From NCBI RefSeq assembly GCF_006494715.1, contig NZ_CP041151.1, forward strand, positions 1,426,001 to 1,490,000: DNA of 64,000 bases, in the 5' to 3' direction. A program made the position numbers and the translations under genes. The notes beneath the pieces were generated by a model. It was not told where the DNA came from, ran no database searches, and was given only the letters and a program-made list of their open reading frames with translations. This DNA comes from Shewanella sp. SNU WT4 (lineage in GTDB: Bacteria; Pseudomonadota; Gammaproteobacteria; Enterobacterales; Shewanellaceae). Position 1 is the first letter of the stretch. Every line of letters begins with the position of its first letter. This document shows positions 48,453 to 58,041 of this stretch, piece after piece.

Positions 48453-49706
48453 ATGCTGAAGAAAGACATGAATATTGCTGATTATGATCCACAATTGTTC
48501 GCCGCAATCGAGAACGAGACTCGTCGCCAAGAAGAACATATTGAGCTGATTGCATCAGAAAATTACACCAGCCCACGAGTCATGGAAGCGCAAGGTTCGC
48601 AGCTGACTAACAAGTACGCCGAAGGTTACCCAGAAAAGCGTTATTACGGTGGTTGTGAGTACGTTGATATCGTTGAAACCTTAGCCATTGAGCGCGCGAA
48701 AGAGTTATTTGGTGCCACCTATGCAAACGTGCAGCCGCATTCTGGCTCACAAGCTAACAGCGCAGTGTACATGGCGCTGTTGCAACCGGGTGACACTGTT
48801 CTTGGCATGAACTTGGCCCATGGCGGTCATTTAACTCATGGCTCACCAGTTAACTTCTCTGGCAAGCTGTACAACATCATTCCTTACGGCATAGATGAAA
48901 CTGGTCATATTGATTATGACGAGATGGAACGCATAGCGATTGAGAAAAAGCCAAAGATGATGATTGGCGGTTTCTCTGCTTATTCAGGCATTGTCGATTG
49001 GGCAAGAATGCGTGCCATTGCTGATAAAATTGGCGCTTACCTGTTTGTGGACATGGCGCACGTAGCAGGTTTAGTGGCCGCGGGTGTTTATCCAGACCCA
49101 TTACCGCACGCTCATGTTGTGACATCAACCACTCATAAAACCTTAGCGGGTCCACGCGGCGGTATTATTTTATCAGCCGCTAACGATGAAGACCTGTATA
49201 AGAAGCTGAACTCAGCCGTATTCCCAGGTGGTCAAGGTGGCCCGTTAATGCATGTTATCGCGGGTAAAGCGGTCGCCTTTAAAGAAGCACTAGAGCCAGA
49301 GTTTAAAATCTATCAACAGCAAGTAGTGCAGAATGCTAAAGCCATGGTGGCCGTATTCCTTGAGCGTGGTTACAAAATCGTCTCTGGCGGCACTGATAAC
49401 CACTTAATGCTGGTGGACTTGATTGATAAAGGCATTACCGGTAAAGAAGCCGATGCGGCTTTGGGTCACGCTAACATTACTGTTAACAAGAACTCAGTAC
49501 CTAATGATCCGCGTTCACCGTTTGTGACCTCTGGAATTCGTATCGGTACGCCAGCTATTACTCGCCGCGGTTTTAAAGTAGATGAAGCCAAGTTGCTGAC
49601 AGCTTGGATCTGTGATGTGCTCGATGACGTCAACGATTTAGCCAAAATTGAGCAAGTAAAGCAGCAGGTGCTTGAATTGTGCGCTAGGTTCCCAGTTTAC
49701 GGTTAA
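48453..49706 (+). CDS. glyA: Serine hydroxymethyltransferase GlyA
   Basis: PLP enzyme making glycine and methylene-tetrahydrofolate from serine. 417 aa as in E. coli. PLP-lysine is in [16 protein letters not shown]; other motifs are [22 protein letters not shown] and [24 protein letters not shown]. An in-frame TTG at 48435 is possible, but ATG 48453 ([12 protein letters not shown]) with GGAG matches E. coli. A terminator follows. Confidence 0.97.
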   Translation: MLKKDMNIADYDPQLFAAIENETRRQEEHIELIASENYTSPRVMEAQGSQLTNKYAEGYPEKRYYGGCEYVDIVETLAIERAKELFGATYANVQPHSGSQANSAVYMALLQPGDTVLGMNLAHGGHLTHGSPVNFSGKLYNIIPYGIDETGHIDYDEMERIAIEKKPKMMIGGFSAYSGIVDWARMRAIADKIGAYLFVDMAHVAGLVAAGVYPDPLPHAHVVTSTTHKTLAGPRGGIILSAANDEDLYKKLNSAVFPGGQGGPLMHVIAGKAVAFKEALEPEFKIYQQQVVQNAKAMVAVFLERGYKIVSGGTDNHLMLVDLIDKGITGKEADAALGHANITVNKNSVPNDPRSPFVTSGIRIGTPAITRRGFKVDEAKLLTAWICDVLDDVNDLAKIEQVKQQVLELCARFPVYG

Positions 49707-49733
49707 CCTTGGGGTTGAAATGCGATAGACTCT

Positions 49734-49760
49734 AATGGCCGCCTTTTGCGGCCATTTTTT
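49734..49760 (+). terminator. Terminator after glyA
   Basis: Nine-base-pair stem (49734-49742 with 49748-49756), CTTTT loop, T run. It lies between glyA and the nrdR start, so nrdR-rib is presumably expressed from its own promoter or by read-through. Confidence 0.85.
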
Positions 49761-49788
49761 GTTTGTCGCTATCTTGCCCGGAGGCAAA

Positions 49789-50238
49789 ATGCATTGTCCT
49801 TTTTGCAGCGCTACAGAGACTAAAGTTATCGACTCGCGTTTGGTGGCCGACGGTCATCAAGTTCGCCGTCGCCGCGAATGTACGCTGTGCCATGAACGCT
49901 TTACCACCTTTGAAGGCGCCGAATTAGTCATGCCGCGCGTGATTAAACGCGATGGCAGTCGCCAGCCATTTGATGAAGAAAAACTGCGTGGTGGAATGCT
50001 CCGTGCCGTAGAAAAACGGCCAGTGTCTATGGATCAACTCGAACAAGCCCTGACCAAGATTAAATCGCAACTTAGAGCGACCGGTGAGCGCGAAGTAAAA
50101 TCTGAAATGATAGGTAACTTGATGATGGACCAATTAATGGTACTGGATAAAGTTGCTTATATTCGTTTTGCCTCAGTGTACCGCGCGTTTGAAGATGTTT
50201 CAGAATTTGGCGAAGCCATCGCTAAATTACAAAAATAG
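49789..50238 (+). CDS. nrdR: Transcriptional repressor NrdR
   Basis: Represses ribonucleotide reductase genes in response to ATP/dATP. 149 aa, with a zinc ribbon (CPFC ... CTLC within residues 3-34) and an ATP-cone ([23 protein letters not shown]). ATG 49789 begins MHCPFC with GAGG before it; the longer frame from 49735 overlaps the terminator and is rejected. First gene of the rib cluster. Confidence 0.96.
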   Translation: MHCPFCSATETKVIDSRLVADGHQVRRRRECTLCHERFTTFEGAELVMPRVIKRDGSRQPFDEEKLRGGMLRAVEKRPVSMDQLEQALTKIKSQLRATGEREVKSEMIGNLMMDQLMVLDKVAYIRFASVYRAFEDVSEFGEAIAKLQK

Positions 50239-50255
50239 TAAATAAGGTTAGCTCA

Positions 50256-51410
50256 GTGAATAATCCCTGGTCTTTGCAAGATGTCGCTTGTATGAATCGC
50301 GCCTTACTCTTAGCCGCTAAGGGACGCTATACCACAGCGCCTAACCCCAATGTGGGCTGCGTCATCAGTTTGCAAGGCCAGATTGTCGGTGAAGGTTATC
50401 ATCAACGCGCCGGTGGCCCTCATGCTGAAGTATTTGCACTGCGTGAAGCCCAAGGTAAAACTCAAGGCGCTACAGCTTATGTGACCTTAGAGCCTTGCAG
50501 CCATTATGGCCGCACCCCGCCTTGCGCTTTAGCCTTAATTGAGGCCGGCGTTACGCGAGTCGTGATTGCTATGGTAGACCCTAATCCACAAGTTGCTGGT
50601 AAAGGCGTGGCCTTACTGGAGCAAGCTGGCATAAAGGTTGACATCGGCCTTGGGAGCGAGGCATCAAGGCAGTTAAATCTAGGCTTTTTGCACCGCATGG
50701 AAACAGGCCTTGCCCGAGTTAGTATTAAGCTTGCCGCCAGTTTAGATGGTAAAACTGCCTTAAGAAATGGCGTATCTAAATGGATCACAGGTCCTGAATC
50801 AAGGCGTGACGTGCAGCGCATGCGCGCTCGTCACGGGGCGCTGATTACTGGTATAGAAACTGTTTTAGCCGATGATCCAACGCTTACTGTGCGCCATCAA
50901 GAGTTAGGCGAATTAAGCAAGCATTTAGCGGCAGAAGATGTGATTCAACCTGTGCGCGTGGTACTCGACAGTCAAGCGCGCTTGCCCGCCAGCGCCCGTT
51001 TATTTAGTGCGCCAAGTCCGATAATTTTGGTGTCTGTGGCAGATTATGCTGATAGCACTAAGCAAAATTGGCCTGCACACGTCAGCCATTGGCGCTGTCA
51101 TGGCGATGATGATGGCCGCATTAATTTGCGCCTCTTGATTGAAAAACTGAGCGTGCAGCACCATTCCATTATGATAGAAGCGGGCGCAACCTTAGCGGGC
51201 GCCTTTATTGACCAAGGTTTGGTCGATGAACTGGTGTTATATCAAGCCATTAAAATTTTAGGTAGTCAGGGACGCAATCTAGTCAATCTCTCTGATTACA
51301 GTTGTCTAGATGACACGCCGCGCTGCCAATTGCTCGATGAGCGCGCCATAGGTGCAGATAGACGCTTAACCTTAGGTTTCCTTTTAAAATCAGCCCATAC
51401 AGGCGAGTAA
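50256..51410 (+). CDS. ribD: RibD, riboflavin deaminase-reductase
   Basis: Bifunctional: deaminates diaminohydroxyphosphoribosylaminopyrimidine and reduces the product. The N-terminal cytidine-deaminase-type domain has HAEVFAL and PCSHYGRTPPC for zinc; the C-terminal reductase spans about 150-370 (KLAASLDGKTALRNGVSKWITG). 384 aa. GTG 50256 with AAGG upstream. Followed by ribE after 6 bases. Confidence 0.95.
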   Translation: MNNPWSLQDVACMNRALLLAAKGRYTTAPNPNVGCVISLQGQIVGEGYHQRAGGPHAEVFALREAQGKTQGATAYVTLEPCSHYGRTPPCALALIEAGVTRVVIAMVDPNPQVAGKGVALLEQAGIKVDIGLGSEASRQLNLGFLHRMETGLARVSIKLAASLDGKTALRNGVSKWITGPESRRDVQRMRARHGALITGIETVLADDPTLTVRHQELGELSKHLAAEDVIQPVRVVLDSQARLPASARLFSAPSPIILVSVADYADSTKQNWPAHVSHWRCHGDDDGRINLRLLIEKLSVQHHSIMIEAGATLAGAFIDQGLVDELVLYQAIKILGSQGRNLVNLSDYSCLDDTPRCQLLDERAIGADRRLTLGFLLKSAHTGE

Positions 51411-51416
51411 CTAAAG

Positions 51417-52070
51417 ATGTTTACAGGAATTATTGAAGCGGTAGGGACGTTACGTCAGTTAAACCGCCGGGGTGATGATATTCGCCTCAATGTCGCCAGT
51501 GGTAAGCTTGATTTAAGCGATGTGAAATTAGGTGACAGCATTGCCACCAATGGTGTGTGTTTGACTGTAGTGGAATGCTTAAGCGATGGTTATGTTGCCG
51601 ATATTTCAGCCGAAACCGTAAGTTTAACCGGCTTTGCCCATTATCAAGTAGGCACTAAGGTAAACCTTGAAAAAGCTGTTATGCCAACTACCCGCTTAGG
51701 CGGTCACATGGTCAGCGGCCATGTAGATGGCGTTGCCCGTGTGGTTGAGCGCAGCATTCGCGGCAAAGCGATTGAATTCTGGTTAGAAGCCCCCGCATCG
51801 TTAGCGCGTTATATTGCGCATAAAGGTTCAATTACCATTGATGGCGTGAGCTTAACTGTCAATGAAGTGATGGATGCCCGTTTTCGTTTGACGATTGTGC
51901 CGCATACTGCAGGTGAAACCACCTTAGTGAATTTGGCAGTAGGGGCGAGCGTTAATATAGAAGTGGATTTAGTGGCGCGCTATTTAGAGCGCTTGTTACA
52001 GGCTCCAGCCGAGGCATCCTCCTCTGGAGTGACCATGGAGTTACTGGCAAGATCGGGATTCATGCGCTAA
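51417..52070 (+). CDS. ribE: Riboflavin synthase alpha chain
   Basis: Dismutates two 6,7-dimethyl-8-ribityllumazine to riboflavin. The 217-aa protein has two lumazine-binding repeats, starting MFTGIIEAVG, with GDSIATNGVCLTV and GSITIDGVSLTVNEV, and GGHMVSGHVDG. Part of ribD-ribE-ribBX. Confidence 0.95.
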   Translation: MFTGIIEAVGTLRQLNRRGDDIRLNVASGKLDLSDVKLGDSIATNGVCLTVVECLSDGYVADISAETVSLTGFAHYQVGTKVNLEKAVMPTTRLGGHMVSGHVDGVARVVERSIRGKAIEFWLEAPASLARYIAHKGSITIDGVSLTVNEVMDARFRLTIVPHTAGETTLVNLAVGASVNIEVDLVARYLERLLQAPAEASSSGVTMELLARSGFMR

Positions 52071-52132
52071 GTCGCCCCATTTTGTTAAGTGCAGTCAATT
52101 CTTTATTTTATAAATACAAATAGGTCTTAACG

Positions 52133-53236
52133 ATGGCGCTACACAGCATAGAAGAAATCATTGAAGATATCCGTCTTGGTAAAATGGTCATCCTTATGGA
52201 TGATGAAGACAGAGAAAATGAAGGCGATTTGATTATGGCGGCCGAAAAGGTCACGCCACAAGCTATCAACTTTATGGCCACTTATGGCCGTGGTCTGATT
52301 TGCCAAACCATGACTAAGGCGCGTTGTCAGCAGTTAGATTTACCGTTAATGGTGACTAACAATAATGCTCAATTCTCGACCAACTTTACTGTGTCGATTG
52401 AAGCCGCCGAAGGCGTGACCACAGGCATTAGTGCCCACGATCGCGCTGTGACTGTATTAGCTGCTGTTGCTAAAGACGCTAAAGCCTCTGATCTAGTCCA
52501 ACCTGGTCATATCTTCCCATTAATGGCCCAAGATGGCGGCGTATTAACCCGCGCTGGTCACACTGAAGCTGGTTGCGATTTAGCGCGCTTAGCGGGGCTT
52601 GAAGCCTCCGGCGTGATTGTTGAGATTTTAAATGACGATGGCACTATGGCGCGCCGCCCAGATTTAGAAATTTTCAGCGAAAAACACGGCATTAAAATCG
52701 GCACCATTGCCGATTTAATTGAGTATCGCAATAACACCGAAACCACAGTAGTGCGTGAAGCTAAGTGTCATTTGCCAACGCGTTTTGGTGAGTTTGAGAT
52801 GGTGACTTTTCGCGACACTATTGATAACCAGCTGCACTTTGCCTTAATCAAGGGCGATGTATCAACTAACCCATTGGTACGCGTGCACTTACAAAACACC
52901 TTTAATGACGTGCTGTACTCTGAGCGCGATCAGTCGCGCAGCTGGCCATTAGATAAAGCCATGGCGCGAATTGCGGCTGAAGGTGGCGTGTTGGTATTGC
53001 TCGATGGGCAACAACACACCTCAGATCTGCTGGCTAAAGTGAAAGCCTTTGAAGCTGAAGATAAAGGTCAAGCTCAAGCCGCCGCTAAGTGGCAGGGTAC
53101 GTCGCGCCGCGTGGGTATTGGTTCGCAAATCCTTGCCAACCTTGGCGTAACTCAGATGCGTTTATTGAGTTCACCTAAGAAATATCATTCGCTTTCAGGC
53201 TTTGGCTTAGAAGTTACCGAATACGTGGGTGAATAA
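52133..53236 (+). CDS. ribBX: RibBX: 3,4-DHBP synthase with degenerate GTP cyclohydrolase II domain
   Basis: 367 aa. The N-terminal half is a normal RibB ([47 protein letters not shown]) making 3,4-dihydroxybutanone-4-phosphate from ribulose-5-phosphate. The C-terminal half looks like RibA but lacks the three zinc cysteines (RVHxECLTGDxxxSxxCDCG in active RibA); here [21 protein letters not shown] has none. This RibBX form is known from Shewanella and other Proteobacteria and is not expected to cyclise GTP. Confidence 0.92.
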   Translation: MALHSIEEIIEDIRLGKMVILMDDEDRENEGDLIMAAEKVTPQAINFMATYGRGLICQTMTKARCQQLDLPLMVTNNNAQFSTNFTVSIEAAEGVTTGISAHDRAVTVLAAVAKDAKASDLVQPGHIFPLMAQDGGVLTRAGHTEAGCDLARLAGLEASGVIVEILNDDGTMARRPDLEIFSEKHGIKIGTIADLIEYRNNTETTVVREAKCHLPTRFGEFEMVTFRDTIDNQLHFALIKGDVSTNPLVRVHLQNTFNDVLYSERDQSRSWPLDKAMARIAAEGGVLVLLDGQQHTSDLLAKVKAFEAEDKGQAQAAAKWQGTSRRVGIGSQILANLGVTQMRLLSSPKKYHSLSGFGLEVTEYVGE

Positions 53237-53294
53237 TCCCGCGTCGGAAAATCCATATTCCATTAAAATTGCATGATCAGGGCGCTATCCTCTG

Positions 53295-53336
53295 TGGTAT
53301 GATGGCGTCACTTTTCGTCTCGGGTACGCACCGAGA
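53295..53336 (+). promoter_or_regulatory. Candidate extended -10 promoter and hairpin for ribH
   Basis: TGGTATGAT (53295-53303) is an extended -10. A 6-bp hairpin TCTCGG/CCGAGA (53318-53323 with 53331-53336) follows before the ribH start at 53367. No FMN-riboswitch signature seen. Confidence 0.45.
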
Positions 53337-53366
53337 ATCGTGCTTTGCTAAATTTTAGGTAAGATA

Positions 53367-53846
53367 ATGAACATAGTACAAGGTAATATCGAAGCGAAAA
53401 ATGCCAAGGTGGCTATCGTTGTTTCTCGTTTTAATAGCTTTCTGGTTGAGAGTTTACTCGAGGGCGCAGTAGATACACTGAAGCGTTTCGGTCAGGTTCA
53501 GGAAGATAATATTACAGTGGTGCGTGTACCTGGTGCGTTTGAGTTGCCATTAGCGGCTCGTCGCGTTGCGGCCAGCGGTAAATTCGATGGCATCATCGCC
53601 TTAGGTGCGGTTATTCGTGGTGGCACACCACACTTTGATTTTGTTGCCGGTGAATGCAACAAAGGTCTAGCGCAAGTGTCATTAGAATTTGATGTACCGG
53701 TATCATTCGGTGTATTGACTACAGATACCATAGAGCAAGCTATTGAACGCTCTGGTACTAAAGCGGGCAACAAGGGTGGCGAAGCTGCTCTGGGTCTGCT
53801 GGAAATGGTCAATGTACTTCAAGAACTTGAACAACAGCTGTCATAG
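53367..53846 (+). CDS. ribH: Lumazine synthase RibH
   Basis: Condenses 5-amino-6-ribitylaminouracil with 3,4-dihydroxybutanone-phosphate to give the RibE substrate. 159 aa with [41 protein letters not shown] and [28 protein letters not shown]. 11 bases before nusB. Confidence 0.96.
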   Translation: MNIVQGNIEAKNAKVAIVVSRFNSFLVESLLEGAVDTLKRFGQVQEDNITVVRVPGAFELPLAARRVAASGKFDGIIALGAVIRGGTPHFDFVAGECNKGLAQVSLEFDVPVSFGVLTTDTIEQAIERSGTKAGNKGGEAALGLLEMVNVLQELEQQLS

Positions 53847-53857
53847 TAGGAAAAAAC

Positions 53858-54262
53858 ATGAAGCCTTCTGAGCGCCGTAAGGCCCGCCGTTTAGCGGTGC
53901 AGGCCATTTATTCATGGCAATTAAGTGGTAACAATATCGCCGATGTCGAGCATGAGTTTTTAACTGAGCAAGAATTGGGCGGTGTTGATGTTGCTTATTT
54001 CCGTGAGCTATTTGCTGGCGCGGCAACTAAATCAGGTCAGTTGGATGAGATTATCATCCCACACCTAGAGCGTCCTTTGGATGAAGTGTCTCCGGTTGAG
54101 AAAGCCATTTTGCGTTTAGCAACATATGAGCTGACTTTCCGTAAAGACGTGCCATACAAGGTTGTGATTAACGAAGCAATCGAACTGGCCAAGGCCTTCG
54201 GTGCGGAAGATGGTCATAAGTTTGTTAACGGCATCCTAGATAAATTGGTTGCTCGTAAATAA
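53858..54262 (+). CDS. nusB: Transcription antitermination factor NusB
   Basis: Binds boxA RNA with NusE in rRNA antitermination. 134 aa, all-helical: [19 protein letters not shown] at the start, [13 protein letters not shown], and [47 protein letters not shown]. Usual ribH-nusB order. AGGA before ATG. Confidence 0.96.
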   Translation: MKPSERRKARRLAVQAIYSWQLSGNNIADVEHEFLTEQELGGVDVAYFRELFAGAATKSGQLDEIIIPHLERPLDEVSPVEKAILRLATYELTFRKDVPYKVVINEAIELAKAFGAEDGHKFVNGILDKLVARK

Positions 54263-54267
54263 GAATA

Positions 54268-54293
54268 AAAACGGTATCTTCGGATACCGTTTC
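54268..54293 (+). terminator. UUCG-loop hairpin after nusB
   Basis: Nine-base-pair stem (54270-54278 with 54283-54291) closed by a C(UUCG)G tetraloop, preceded by A's and followed by TTTCC. The loop is unusually stable; partial termination is likely as thiL follows. Confidence 0.75.
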
Positions 54294-54300
54294 CTTTATC

Positions 54301-54331
54301 AGGAGCAGACAGTCTGCCTGTCTGATAGTCA
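54301..54331 (+). promoter_or_regulatory. thiL ribosome-binding region with intervening hairpin
   Basis: AGGAG (54301-54305) is 26 bases before the GTG start, too far. Between them CAGACA (54306-54311) pairs with TGTCTG (54319-54324), 7-nt loop. Folding would leave 7 bases from AGGAG to GTG. An alternative pairing of 54305-54309 with 54313-54317 exists. Confidence 0.4.
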
Positions 54332-55291
54332 GTGAAAGAATTCCAGCTCATAGAAAAGTATTTCCAAGGACGGGGACCGCTACGCAAAGACGTGGTGCTG
54401 GGCATAGGTGACGATTGCGCCTTGCTGAAACCTGCCATACGAAAATCCATTGCTATCTCTTGCGACACCTTAGTCGAAAACACCCACTTTTTCCCTGATA
54501 TGCCGGCACAAGCCCTTGGCTATAAAGCCTTAGCGGTTAATTTGTCAGACTTAGCTGCCATGGGCGCCGAGCCTGCGTGGATGACGCTCGCCTTAACTTT
54601 GCCAGAAGTGGATGAAGCGTGGATAAAAGACTTTAGTGAAGGTTTTTTTGAAGCCGCCGATTACTACTCCATTGCGTTAGTCGGTGGGGACACCACTTGT
54701 GGTCCCAAATCTATTACAATAACAGTGCAAGGGCTAGTGCCAGAAGGCGCAGCATTAACCAGACAAGGCGCTAAAAACGGTGATTGGATCTATGTGACCG
54801 GCACCTTAGGTGATTCTGCCCTCGGTCTTGATATTATTCGCGGCGCCGTTGATGTGCGCCCTGAATATCGCCAAGCACTCATTACTCGTCATTATCATCC
54901 AACCCCAAGAGTGCTCGCCGGCCAGTCACTGCGCAATATTGCTACTAGTGCCATCGATATTTCTGATGGGTTACTCAGTGATATCGCCCATGTGCTTAAA
55001 GCCTCTAACTGCGGCGCAGAAATTGAAATTAATGATTTACCTATGTCGCAAGGGCTTAAAGATTGCGTTAGTGAAGAGCAAGCCCGCCACTACGCACTGT
55101 GCGGTGGCGAAGATTACGAGCTGCTATTTACTGTGCCCGAGAGTCAAAAGGGCGCTCTGCACATGGCCTTAACTCAGGCTGGGGTTCGATTTACCTGCAT
55201 AGGTCAAATACGTTCCGGCAAAAAATTGAAATTAACACTCAATGGCGCGCCTTTTGAGGCAAGCTTCACTGGATTTGAGCATTTTAAATGA
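54332..55291 (+). CDS. thiL: Thiamine-monophosphate kinase ThiL
   Basis: Phosphorylates thiamine-phosphate to thiamine pyrophosphate. 319 aa of the PurM/ThiL ATP-binding family: GIGDDCALL, DTLVENTHFF, LAVNLSDLAAMGAEP, VGGDTTCGP, AIDISDGLLSD and GGEDYELLFT. GTG 54332 gives MKEFQLIEKYF, as in homologues; the next Mets are too far in. Its 3' end overlaps pgpA by 4 bases (ATGA). Confidence 0.95.
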   Translation: MKEFQLIEKYFQGRGPLRKDVVLGIGDDCALLKPAIRKSIAISCDTLVENTHFFPDMPAQALGYKALAVNLSDLAAMGAEPAWMTLALTLPEVDEAWIKDFSEGFFEAADYYSIALVGGDTTCGPKSITITVQGLVPEGAALTRQGAKNGDWIYVTGTLGDSALGLDIIRGAVDVRPEYRQALITRHYHPTPRVLAGQSLRNIATSAIDISDGLLSDIAHVLKASNCGAEIEINDLPMSQGLKDCVSEEQARHYALCGGEDYELLFTVPESQKGALHMALTQAGVRFTCIGQIRSGKKLKLTLNGAPFEASFTGFEHFK

Positions 55292-55782
55292 AATGGTTAG
55301 CGCAAGATCCCGCGTTAAAGAAATTATCCTTAAAAAACCCAGTGCACTTTTTGGCGTTGGGTTTTGGCTCTGGATTAGCCGCTAAGGCGCCTGGTACCTT
55401 TGGTACCTTAGCCGCCATTCCGGTATTTCTATTATTAGCGCCTTTAGGTTTATATGGCTATTTAGCCGTGACATTGGCTGTGATAATCGCAGGTATTTTT
55501 ATTTGCGATCGCGCCGCTCACGATATGGATGTGCACGATCATGGCGCCATCGTTTGGGATGAAGTGGCCGGTCTACTCATTACCTTAATCGCCGTGCCAA
55601 TGCAATGGCAGTGGATAGCGTTAGGCTTTGTGTTGTTTCGGGTGTTTGACATTATAAAGCCTTGGCCGATTCGCTGGCTTGATGCCAAAGTCGAAGGCGG
55701 TTTTGGCATTATGATTGATGATGTCGTTGCGGGTATTTTTGCCTTTATCTCATTGCAGCTGTGTATTTATTGGTTTGCTTAA
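55288..55782 (+). CDS. pgpA: Phosphatidylglycerophosphatase A PgpA
   Basis: Inner-membrane phosphatase giving phosphatidylglycerol. 164 aa, several hydrophobic helices and conserved acidic groups: GLAAKAPGTFGTLAA, DRAAHDMDVHDHGAIVWDEVAG, FRVFDIIKPWPIRWLD, GGFGIMIDDVVAG. Overlaps thiL, ends the operon before a terminator. Confidence 0.94.
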   Translation: MKWLAQDPALKKLSLKNPVHFLALGFGSGLAAKAPGTFGTLAAIPVFLLLAPLGLYGYLAVTLAVIIAGIFICDRAAHDMDVHDHGAIVWDEVAGLLITLIAVPMQWQWIALGFVLFRVFDIIKPWPIRWLDAKVEGGFGIMIDDVVAGIFAFISLQLCIYWFA

Positions 55783-55809
55783 GTGCTAGCGCCCCATAGT
55801 TAATGAAAG

Positions 55810-55835
55810 ATGTCGCCGCTGGCGGCATTTTTTTT
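55810..55835 (+). terminator. Terminator after pgpA
   Basis: Eight-base-pair stem with one G-U pair (55810-55817 with 55821-55828), GCT loop, eight T's following. Confidence 0.9.
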
Positions 55836-55953
55836 GCCACTTTTTTACTTACCTTATTGCTGATTACACTGGCTTAACGCTGATGGGGAAGGGAGTATTG
55901 CTTATTGCGGGATGAATAGTGGTAGCTATGAGCACTCGAAGCATGAGCTTTAA

Positions 55954-56004
55954 GATAAATGCCTGGTGAATATAGAGCTAATAAAAGAGAACCAGGCATT
56001 TATC
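55954..56004 (-). terminator. 14-bp inverted repeat after unknown 121-aa gene
   Basis: Perfect 14-bp arms (55954-55967 with 55991-56004), 23-nt loop. Ends 8 bases from the stop codon of the minus gene. No long T run, so the role is inferred. Confidence 0.55.
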
Positions 56005-56011
56005 GGCAGGA

Positions 56012-56377
56012 TTATTTCAAGCGATTAAGTCGTGACTGACAATCATCCAGCAAATAATCACTGATCTCACGGTACATATCTTGGCATTGGCACTGTTCAA
56101 GCAATAACTTAATGGTGACCAGTGCATGCTCGCTGCCATTAATCTTTTCAGTTAGCAGACCAAAGTAAATTTGTTTTTCGGCATCTTTGCGTATGGTTAA
56201 TGCCCCTACTTGATATACCACTTCACCGCCTTGAGCATGCCACTTGGAAACTCTGTCTAACGCAATTTCACAGGCATGATTGATTTCTATGTGTTGTCTC
56301 CAATCACACTCATTGGGGCTGTCTATCTGAGTTTCGCTACGGACTGTGTAATTAACAACGTGGGTAATAGCTGTCAT
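56012..56377 (-). CDS. Unknown 121-aa soluble protein
   Basis: Not recognised. Soluble, no signal or membrane part, with four cysteines (C24, C36 and CQC near 94-96, plus one at 114). Predicted mixed alpha/beta from text: ALDRVSKWHAQGGEVVYQVGALTIRKDAEKQIYFGLL. Located alone between pgpA and the alcohol dehydrogenase gene, with its own hairpin, so probably a real monocistronic gene. No function can be given. Confidence 0.6.
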   Translation of the reverse strand: MTAITHVVNYTVRSETQIDSPNECDWRQHIEINHACEIALDRVSKWHAQGGEVVYQVGALTIRKDAEKQIYFGLLTEKINGSEHALVTIKLLLEQCQCQDMYREISDYLLDDCQSRLNRLK

Positions 56378-56521
56378 AAGTCTTGCTCCTGCAATGATAG
56401 GTTCACACTCAGCATGGATCTTTAGCTGAACTGGGTCAATCTAAGTTTGGGTGTTTTTTACTATAGTAGACTCGCTTGCTGCTACTTCCCGCCGTAAATA
56501 GTTGCGCTGGGTAGCACCATT

Positions 56522-56549
56522 AGCCTCACTGAATGGCTTCAGTGAGGCT
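56522..56549 (-). terminator. Terminator after alcohol dehydrogenase gene
   Basis: Eleven-base-pair perfect stem (56522-56532 with 56539-56549), 6-nt loop, 8 bases from the stop codon. Weak T run. Confidence 0.65.
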
Positions 56550-56557
56550 TACATCGC

Positions 56558-57706
56558 TTATAAGGCGTTAGTGAAGATTTGACAAATTTCGGCGTGGGTA
56601 GCCTGTTTAGGGTTAGTAAAACCACAAGCATCTTTCAGTGCGTTTTCAGCAAGGGTTGGAATATCATCGGCCTTAACGCCAAGCTCAGTTAAGCTCGCTG
56701 GAATATTAACGGCTTTGGCTAAGGTTTTTATTGCACTAATGGCGGCCTGCGCGCCCGCGCCTGCTGTCATGGTTTGAATATCGACACCCATGGCTTTAGC
56801 CACATCGGCTAAGCGCTCTGCTGCCACTTCGGCGTTATAGGCTTGCACATAAGGCAGTAACAAGGCGTTACACACTCCATGAGGTAAGTCATACATGCCG
56901 CCTAATTGATGCGCCATGGCATGCACATAACCTAAGCTGGCATTGTTAAAAGCCATGCCAGCTAAGAACTGGGCATAAGCCATTTGCTCACGTGCTGCAA
57001 TATTCTGACCATCGTTAACGGCGGTTTCTAAATTGGCTGCAATCAGCTCAATGGCCTTAATCGCGCACGCATCAGTAATAGGGTTAGCGGCAATCGACAC
57101 ATAAGCTTCAACGGCGTGTGTGAGCGCGTCCATACCTGTAGCGGCAGTCAGTGCCGCAGGCTTTTTAAGCATCAACTCTGGGTCATTGACCGACAGCACA
57201 GGCGTAGTGTTTTTATCCACAATCGCCATTTTAATGTGGCGAATTTCATCTGTGATGATGCAGAAACGCGTCATTTCACTGGCTGTGCCCGCGGTGGTAT
57301 TAATCGCAACCAGTGGCAACTGCGGCTTAGTTGATACGTCTACGCCTTCATAGTCCTTGATAGAGCCGCCATTGGTGGCCACTAAAGCAATACCTTTAGC
57401 GCAATCGTGAGGTGAGCCGCCGCCCAGAGAAATAACAAAGTCACATTGATATTTGTTGAGGAGGGCAAGACCCGCCTCCACATTACCCATGGTTGGGTTA
57501 GGTTGCACACCATCAAAAATGGTGGCTTGAATGTCTTTTTGATTGAGCTTGTCGGTTAATGTCGCAACTAAGCCAATACTCACTAACGGTTTGTCGGTAA
57601 CTATTAGCGCGTGTTTGAATCCTAAGGTGCAGATATCACCAATCGCCTCATCGAGTGCGCCTTGACCTAATACGTTTACAGCAGGAATAAAAAATTTAGC
57701 AGCCAT
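56558..57706 (-). CDS. Iron-containing alcohol dehydrogenase (AdhB/YiaY-like)
   Basis: Fe2+-dependent NAD(P)-alcohol dehydrogenase (group III). 382 aa, with cofactor motif [27 protein letters not shown], and metal ligands in [12 protein letters not shown] (Asp, His), HAMAHQLGG and [13 protein letters not shown]. The frame is open upstream to 57790, but ATG 57706 ([11 protein letters not shown]) has GAGG and fits the family. Substrate unknown; ethanol or propanediol-type alcohols are typical. Confidence 0.9.
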   Translation of the reverse strand: MAAKFFIPAVNVLGQGALDEAIGDICTLGFKHALIVTDKPLVSIGLVATLTDKLNQKDIQATIFDGVQPNPTMGNVEAGLALLNKYQCDFVISLGGGSPHDCAKGIALVATNGGSIKDYEGVDVSTKPQLPLVAINTTAGTASEMTRFCIITDEIRHIKMAIVDKNTTPVLSVNDPELMLKKPAALTAATGMDALTHAVEAYVSIAANPITDACAIKAIELIAANLETAVNDGQNIAAREQMAYAQFLAGMAFNNASLGYVHAMAHQLGGMYDLPHGVCNALLLPYVQAYNAEVAAERLADVAKAMGVDIQTMTAGAGAQAAISAIKTLAKAVNIPASLTELGVKADDIPTLAENALKDACGFTNPKQATHAEICQIFTNAL

Positions 57707-58041
57707 TATAGACCTCATTAAAGTAAGTAAATTTGCTACGTCATAGCTTTTAGCAAAACCATCACGTAGCAATATTTCCCATCTAGCCAATCCCTTATGT
57801 GATTAAACTAACAGCTTGGTCGCCCCCTTTAGTTGATGGTGCTCACAGTTTTTGGGGGAAGGAATATTAAGGTGAAGGTTTTTGTAACTAGGTAACAAAA
57901 ATCCACTATTTGGTAGTGAGGTCACTAATTAGCGCTAGAGTGTGGTCGCCATGGGGCAAAAACTGCTGCAGTTTTTACTGCGTAGGCGGATGGCTTGGTC
58001 TCTGGTACAATTAGCGCTGTCTTTTTTTAACGAAAACCTCC
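57707..58041. promoter_or_regulatory. Divergent gap adh / helicase with palindromes
   Basis: TAGTGA-GG-TCACTA at 57914-57927 is a two-fold symmetric site, and AAAAACTG/CAGTTTTT (57958-57965 with 57969-57976) a hairpin 65 bases before the helicase ATG. Binding proteins are unknown. Confidence 0.35.

Noticed and set aside
53237..53366. FMN riboswitch before ribH
   Set aside because: The AGGGC-rich FMN core and its length are not seen; only a short hairpin and promoter-like site.
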